DNA of 25,632 nt from Coprinopsis marcescibilis (Eukaryota > Basidiomycota > Agaricomycetes > Agaricales > Psathyrellaceae). The translations under genes were made by a program, and so were the position numbers. The number at the start of each line of letters is the position of its first letter. Positions within the stretch are counted from its first letter, which is position 1. Shown one piece after another: positions 20,430-25,632 of this stretch. Under the pieces are notes generated by a model that did not search any database, was not told where the DNA came from, and was given only the letters and a program-made list of their open reading frames with translations. The stretch covers positions 1 to 25,632 of the forward strand of contig ML210453.1 in NCBI GenBank assembly GCA_004369085.1, given 5' to 3'.

Positions 20430-22924
20430 ATGTGGCTGTCTGCTGTTCTCATATGCGTCTTTCCTGTCATCTCAGCCACCCCATTTAACCGTCAGTGGGA
20501 GGAAGACATGTCCGTAAGGCATTCATGGTTGGAGTTACCTCGTGGTTGGCGACGTCTCTCGTCCCCGTCGCCGAACCATACATTCGACTTGCATGTTGGG
20601 CTCAAGCAACACCGTTTGGATGTCCTTATATCTGACCTGCTGCAAATTAGCGATCCCACTCACCCAAGGTTTGCAATCATGGCTTTATAATCCCCCAGAA
20701 CGTTACGATTAACAGGCCCCATCCAGATACGGCCAACATCTAACCAAGGAAGAAACCGAAGACCTTGTGAAACCGCACCCTGACACGTTAGATGCCGTTG
20801 AAGATTGGATTATATCCCATGGAATCAATTCATCTCGATTTCATTATCCTACTGGTGGTCAGGATCATATCGACCTTCGCGTTTCTGTGGCTGAAGCGGA
20901 AAGAATGCTAAACGCCAAGTACGAGTTTTATCGACACAAATCCTCTGGAGATACGATTCTCAGGACCATGTCATACTCTCTGCCTCGTGCTCTCCAACCC
21001 CACATCGACGTTGTTTCCCCCACCACTTATTTCGGAACCACTAGGAGTATGCGATCGACGAGCTTCCTTCAACCTGAGGTCCAGCCGCTGGATGCTTTAG
21101 AGCCCATCGTCCAACCGATTTCAGACACAGTGCGATCCTCCAGCTGCGACTTGATTAACACACCAGCATGCCTCAGGGACCTGTACAACACTACTAATTA
21201 TGAACCTCAGGCTATGGACCGCAACAGGTTAGGAATTGCTGGCTATCTCGACCAATTCTCAAATGATGCGGATTTACAGGTAGATAAATGCATATGATGA
21301 ACTATACTTACTCTTGATTAACGGCCTTTTTAGACTTTTGAATCCAAGTTTAGACCTGAGGCTATTGGATTTACGGTTCCCACTGTTCAAATCAATGGCG
21401 GTAGAAACAACCAAACCGAACCTGGGATTGAGGTAGCGATAACCCTTCGATCCACAGAAATACAGCTGAGACCCATTTCATAGGCAAACCTAGACGTGCA
21501 GTACGGCGTTGGAATTTCATATCCAACCCCCAATGTGTATTACAGGTAGGTGGAATGGGGCGACCTTGGTGCTTTGCTACTTACCCGGCTTGTAGTACGG
21601 GTGGGTCTCCTCCCTATATTGCAGACTCGCAAACGCCAATGAACACGAACGAGCCGTATCTGGATTGGCTCACCTACATTCTCGCCCAACCAACTATCCC
21701 TCAGGTTATCACCACGTCATACGGTGATGACGAACAAACGGTGTGTGCTGGACCACTTGACTAATGCCGCTTTCTTGTATACTAATTGCGTGTGCTGCAT
21801 CCAGGTTCCTGTAGACTATGCAACTCGGATATGCAATCTCTTTGTTCAGCTTGGAGCTAGGGGAACAACTGTATTTTTCTCCAGTGGCGACTTTGGGTAC
21901 GTATGGTGTGGCAAAACTGGCGTTTCCTCTGACGTACCTATCATACAGAGTTGGAGGCGGCGATTGTTTCAAAAACGACGGGTCCAATCGGGTTGAATTT
22001 CAACCGGGATTTCCAGCATCGTAAGTGTCGCTGTGCGATCTCATTCAGCTCCAAAACACCCGAAGTCCTCGCAACCCATCCTCCATTTATGCTACGTTGT
22101 CTTCAGTGACTAAAAACACCCTCATATCCAGATGCCCTTTCGTCACCGCGGTTGGCGGAACTACCCACGTCAATCCTGAAATCGGAGTTAATTTCTCTGG
22201 CGGAGGTTTCTCCAGATACTTCACTCGACCGGCGTACCAAAGTGGACCTGTTTCACAGTATTTGGTGGCACTTGGGGATACGTATGCCGGACAATTCAAG
22301 TGAGTGAAACTCCTTTTGACATTACTTGTTCTTCTTCTTGATGAGAAAGAACAACCGGCTTCTCAAAATACCTGTGCTAACGTTCGGGACCCACCCTTGA
22401 AAGCCCGAATGGACGAGCTTACCCAGACATTGCGGCCCAAGGAACTGGGTATCAAGTGGTGGTCGGTGGTCATATTGTGTCAGTCGGAGGGACTAGTGCC
22501 AGTTCACCGGTGAGTACTGGAAGGGGATGTGAATGTATGGGGAATTTCAAGACAATGACCTTTGCTTTGTAGACCGTGGCCGCAATTTTCTCTCTTCTAA
22601 ACGATGTACGGCTGTCGCAGAACAAGTCGACACTAGGGTTCATAAACCCACTACTGTATTCAACTGCTGTACCAGGTTTAAATGACATCGTGTCCGGTTC
22701 AAATCCAGGGTGCCAAACAGATGGTGTGTTGCGTCAAACATCGTCGTTCAACGCGAGAGGGTTGACTCTAATTTTTTGCCAGGGTTTACAGCGAAGGAAG
22801 GGTGGGACCCTGTAAGTCAATAAACTTTGTCTATAGACTTGGCTGGTTTTGAGACTCGTTATAATAGGTGACGGGTTTGGGCACCCCCAACTTCTCGAGG
22901 CTGAGGAGTCTGATTTCTGGGTAA
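20430..22924 (+). CDS. Secreted tripeptidyl peptidase, sedolisin family (S53)
   Basis: Extracellular acid serine-carboxyl peptidase that releases tripeptides from protein N-termini. Twelve exons: 20430-20668, 20727-21279, 21334-21432, 21484-21545, 21596-21740, 21805-21896, 21949-22020, 22132-22299, 22404-22509, 22573-22723, 22783-22811 and 22868-22924, giving 590 residues. A signal peptide (MWLSAVLICVFPVISA) is followed by a pro-kumamolisin domain (YGQHLTKEETEDLVKPHPDT). The S53 catalytic set is complete: E297 and D301 in GIEANLDVQYG, the oxyanion Asp in SYGDDEQT (362/363), and S508 in GTSASSP. FFSSGDFGVGGGDC, NGRAYPDIAAQG and the calcium-site regions LNDIVSG and GWDPVTGLGTP are intact. All eleven introns are short GT-AG and phase-consistent, so the gene looks functional. 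The ATG directly before the signal peptide is the start. Mushroom genomes often carry several such genes. Confidence 0.95.
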
Positions 22925-23555
22925 ATACCGGTTTGGGTGTTCCTACCATTGAGTACCATGTTTTTCGAGTTACGCCCGAGCCTGGTTCCTCTCTTTTTCC
23001 TCAATGGCGATCGCGACCTTGGTGCGTCACTGATTCAGACGTTTCCGTTCGACTCGGAGATTCGGAATCATGTACAAGTTCTCTTCGCCATCTGGCACCT
23101 GAGGACTGAGGCCTTAGGCCTGAGGCTTAAGACCTTAGAAGACGTTCTCGGAACCAGAACATAAAAGAACAGGAAGATGCGAAGAGGTATGCGCGTCAAA
23201 ACACGCACAAGTTACTCTCTGTGATTTTCTGTGGCAAGTCTGCCACCACAGGTCACGATTTATGTTTCTCGGGGGGTTGCACTGTCAACTTGCACAGGCT
23301 CAGATGCTCCGGCAAACAGAAAGTAGCCGAATGGTCTAACTGTCTAACCATTCATCAACCATCCATCACCTCGAAGTATACTTCGCTTTTCGTGGGAGAA
23401 GGATTTGGCTAAATGTGCCTAAGTACCAACATCACGCTTCAGCATTCGTTACTGAACGCTCAGATAGTGAATCATGCAATCGGCATCGATGATATGGGAC
23501 TTTGTTTTTTCATAATCTTAATTGACATTGGCTAATCGCAATACCTTGGCAATAG
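22925..23555. other. Sedolisin 3' flank and upstream part of NACHT remnant
   Basis: No supported gene. A purine-biased stretch of short imperfect repeats of CTGAGG/CCTTAGG lies at about 23098-23142, and a 7-bp hairpin (GAATGGT/ACCATTC) at about 23328-23352. A first exon of the NACHT gene might lie near 23473-23560, but no frame is convincing. Confidence 0.35.
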
Positions 23556-23924
23556 GAATTGCTGAGCTTTACAAGCATGTTGCGCCTGGGGCTCTTCACG
23601 ACGCTATGGAGCGGAGCGGCGCACCCCGCTGCATGGAAGGCACCAGGGAGAACCTTCAGGGAGACATCATGAGCTGGCTGTGGCCACCCATGAAAGACAA
23701 ACATGCTCATGGGAGTCGCCGGATCAGGGAAGTCCGCCGTCGCTCAATCCATTTCCGAAGTTGGTGGCTCCAGCTAGGCGAGCCCGCGTGGCAAAGCGTA
23801 GAGCAAGGGCTTTGTCCAAGCGGACGCCCGGCTCTCGGCCCCGCCCCTTTTTCTTCTTCCGTATCACCTCCCATCATGTTATTCAGATCGTCGCCTACAT
23901 ACACCAATACATTGACCTGACCTC

Positions 23925-24085
23925 TTTCGCCTCGCTCTTCCTCTGCTCTTCTCTTTCATCCTCTCGCAGTAGTCCCCGCTACTTGCTCCTCATCTCGCTT
24001 CGCCTCTCTTTTCTCTCCCACCCATCCTCCCCTTTCAGCGTGTTCTTTGGTGTAGTTCGCTTCCCCTTCGTCGTAGCCTCTCGCT
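23925..24085 (+). repeat. Pyrimidine-rich low-complexity tract
   Basis: This stretch is dominated by C and T (cctctttcgcctcgctcttc-like sequence) and lies where the core of the NACHT domain should be encoded. It gives Ser/Leu-rich translations in every plus frame and no NACHT motif, supporting decay or replacement of this part of the gene. Confidence 0.6.
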
Positions 24086-24569
24086 CGACCTTGGGCAGGT
24101 GGGCCATCTCAGCGATGCTTGAGACTCCGTTCATGCCGCTTCCAGAATCCCTCCATCGCCTTATCGTTCCTCTCCATCTCGGTTGCAATTTCACCAACCT
24201 CCTCTGCCTGTCAACTCAGGGCTTCCGTCGCCCCTCTTGATTCATCACAAGGCAGCAGGACGAAGCTCTTTCATCTCTTCTCACTCGCTGGCCTGTCCAG
24301 CTCCCTTCATGCGGCCCACAGTAGTCTCGAGACCAAGAATTTTCTCTTCCGAATCATTATCGCTAGCCGACCCGAGCCAAAGATGCGCGACTTCTTTTCG
24401 GGAAATCTCAGAGAATTGGCAACCTATAAAATTGACCTGAACGAAGACTACGAAATCGAGCCAGACATGGAGATTTTTCTCCGTGCATCCTTCGCAACCA
24501 TCTGCGAAAGGAGTCGTATCCGGGACGAGTGGACCTCGGAGGTGGATATCTTGAAGTTGGTCAGCAATA

Positions 24570-24626
24570 GTCCTGGTCAAAGTTGAGCTGCAACTATTGC
24601 AGTTGCAGTTGCAAGCGGCTGTGCTC
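24570..24626 (+). repeat. MITE left terminal inverted repeat (57 bp)
   Basis: It begins GTCCTGGTCAAAGTTGAGCT and ends GCGGCTGTGCTC. By reading, all 57 bases match the reverse complement of 25050-25106. The arm contains internal GCAACT/AGTTGC reiterations and is preceded by TA at 24568-24569. Confidence 0.93.
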
Positions 24627-25049
24627 ATGCTCGTTTAGGAAGGTACATTACAAATTCTGACTCCGCCCGAAGCAACCTTGCTCTCGCTGTCTCCGGACGT
24701 ATTCTAGGGTGAGGCAGGTTAATATTATATTTTTGGAGAATATAAAAGTGATTTACATTGGTTTTTTTCGGCTTTTCCGAACCACATTCGGGCTTCTCAG
24801 CCTCAGTAATAAGCTCCCATACGAGTTTGTGATCGTTGTCAGCCAATTTAATGTCTGGAATGCGTGTGGAAGGGTCCTGAGATTGCGAGGGGTGTGATAT
24901 ATTTATTCTTTAATAAAGGAAAGTGATTTTCAAACGAATGTACAGCAAATAGCGACGGGGCAGGGTATTTTTGTAAAGAAGAAGCGACGCGGAAACACAC
25001 CCCGTCACGGCGGGGTTCGAATCGGCTGCCCGGCTTCCCGAATAGGAAG

Positions 25050-25106
25050 GAGCACAGCCGCTTGCAACTGCAACTGCAATAGTTGCAGCTCAACTTTGAC
25101 CAGGAC
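25050..25106 (-). repeat. MITE right terminal inverted repeat (57 bp)
   Basis: It is the exact inverted copy of 24570-24626 by eye and is followed by TA at 25107-25108. Beyond that the two flanks are not TIR but host coding sequence; the near match AGCAATAG/CTAATGCT just outside is partly coincidental. Confidence 0.93.
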
Positions 25107-25632
25107 TAATGCTTCGGGCCAATTCGTGTATGCAAGCACATTTGTCGAATACGTTAACGACGCATCTCGTCAACCCAGGGTGCACCTGCAACAAGTTCTT
25201 GACGTTCGACCGACCAAAGAAGGAGAGCATCCGCTTTCCCCGCTTTATGCTTTGTACAAGACTATCCTCGACAAATGCCCAGACCCAGTTCAATCGGTGT
25301 ATGCAATCCGTGCTATCACCGCGGTCGACCTTCGCCATGCGATTTGCTACAACACACTTTTGGATTGCACCCCCGATCGATGGGCCCGCATTTTCGACAA
25401 CCTTCATTCCCTTATGTTTATTCCTCCTTTCGAAGATGGAATGTCCGATTACAAGATTCGTCATAAATCATTGTTGGATTTCCCCCAATCCAAGGTGCAC
25501 AGTGCAAAAGCGGCGATCATTGAACTCGGAGATCACCAGTCCCACGATAACGTACAAACACAGGTGACCGCCTTCAAGTTGTATGCTGTTGAGAGCCTTC
25601 ACTTCAACCACCACCTTTCCATTCCGTGATGC

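Larger units (their letters stand above)
24570..25106. mobile_element. 537-bp MITE with 57-bp TIRs and TA target duplication
   Basis: A non-autonomous DNA element with identical 57-bp terminal inverted repeats at 24570-24626 and 25050-25106, flanked directly by TA at 24568-24569 and 25107-25108. A TA duplication is characteristic of Tc1/mariner/pogo-superfamily transposition, so an autonomous transposase of that kind elsewhere in the genome probably mobilised it. The interior is AT-rich with no transposase; frames inside are short and unrecognisable. A Pol III B-box-like string (GGTTCGAATCG, 25014-25024) lies near the right arm. The element sits inside NACHT coding sequence. Identical arms suggest recent insertion, although selection for TIR function or gene conversion could also preserve identity. 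Confidence 0.92.
23556..25629 (+). pseudogene. NACHT/STAND NTPase remnant, interrupted by a MITE
   Basis: Basidiomycete NACHT-type STAND proteins are NOD-like-receptor relatives with proposed roles in non-self recognition. Family blocks in order: HVAPGALHDAMERSGAPRC (about 23575-23631), Walker A in GVAGSGKS (23712-23735), IIIASRPEPKMRDFF (about 24351-24396), then, beyond the MITE, NASGQFVYASTFVEYVND, EGEHPLSPLYALY and KCPDPVQSVYAIRAI, running to a stop at 25629. The frame changes between the first block and the P-loop. After the P-loop the P-loop frame soon stops, the stretch 23780-24300 is pyrimidine-rich and does not give a clean NACHT frame, and no Walker B motif is visible. The MITE at 24570-25106 then splits the coding sequence. 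The gene is therefore very probably dead, although an intron could explain part of the loss. The true 5' end is not resolved. Confidence 0.72.

Noticed and set aside
23328..23352. Short hairpin resembling part of a tRNA (GAATGGTCTAAC...)
   Set aside because: No cloverleaf forms, and T-arm and acceptor stems are missing.
24625..24846. Minus-strand frame inside the MITE as a possible transposase fragment
   Set aside because: It is short, shows no DDE/D motif, and the element is too small to be autonomous.

Overview
This window reads as nuclear DNA of a filamentous basidiomycete, most likely an Agaricomycete. Genes are broken by many short introns (about 43-77 nt, mostly GT-AG), are tightly packed on both strands, and several products belong to families typical of or restricted to mushroom-forming fungi (NACHT/STAND proteins, an uncharacterised family carrying a 'LYIVTGC' signature, basidiomycete HAUS6 and Doa10). 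All exon structures here were assembled by eye from reading frames and splice signals. Total exon lengths divide by three and phases agree for every gene modelled as intact.

Layout. 220-750 (+): histone H3 with two introns. 1144-2811 (+): F-box-type protein. 3026-3111 (-): intron-containing tRNA-Pro(AGG). 3863-5104 (-): basidiomycete-specific protein whose frame appears broken. 5669-6028 (-): weak candidate for a small secreted protein. 6828-7774 (-): HP1-type chromodomain/chromoshadow protein. 8187-8904 (-): Y14/RBM8A exon junction protein. 9617-10456 (+): MYND zinc-finger protein. 11867-14395 (-): augmin subunit HAUS6. 14622-19849 (-): Doa10/MARCH6 membrane E3 ubiquitin ligase of about 1502 residues. 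20430-22924 (+): secreted sedolisin-type tripeptidyl peptidase. 23556-25629 (+): degenerate NACHT gene split by a 537-bp MITE.

Most genes are unlinked housekeeping functions: chromatin (H3, HP1), mRNA surveillance (Y14), spindle assembly (HAUS6) and ER/nuclear-envelope protein degradation (Doa10). No operon-like logic is expected. The right end is more accessory in character: an extracellular protease, then a decaying STAND NTPase with a transposon in it.

The most striking structure is that MITE (24570-25106). It has two 57-bp terminal inverted repeats that I read as identical, is flanked by TA on both sides, and lies inside the NACHT coding frame. Removing the element and one TA would rejoin the two coding halves in frame. 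Other points of interest are two extra residues in the H3 tail, a stopless 54-nt GC-AG intron in Y14, and two frame breaks in the basidiomycete-specific gene.
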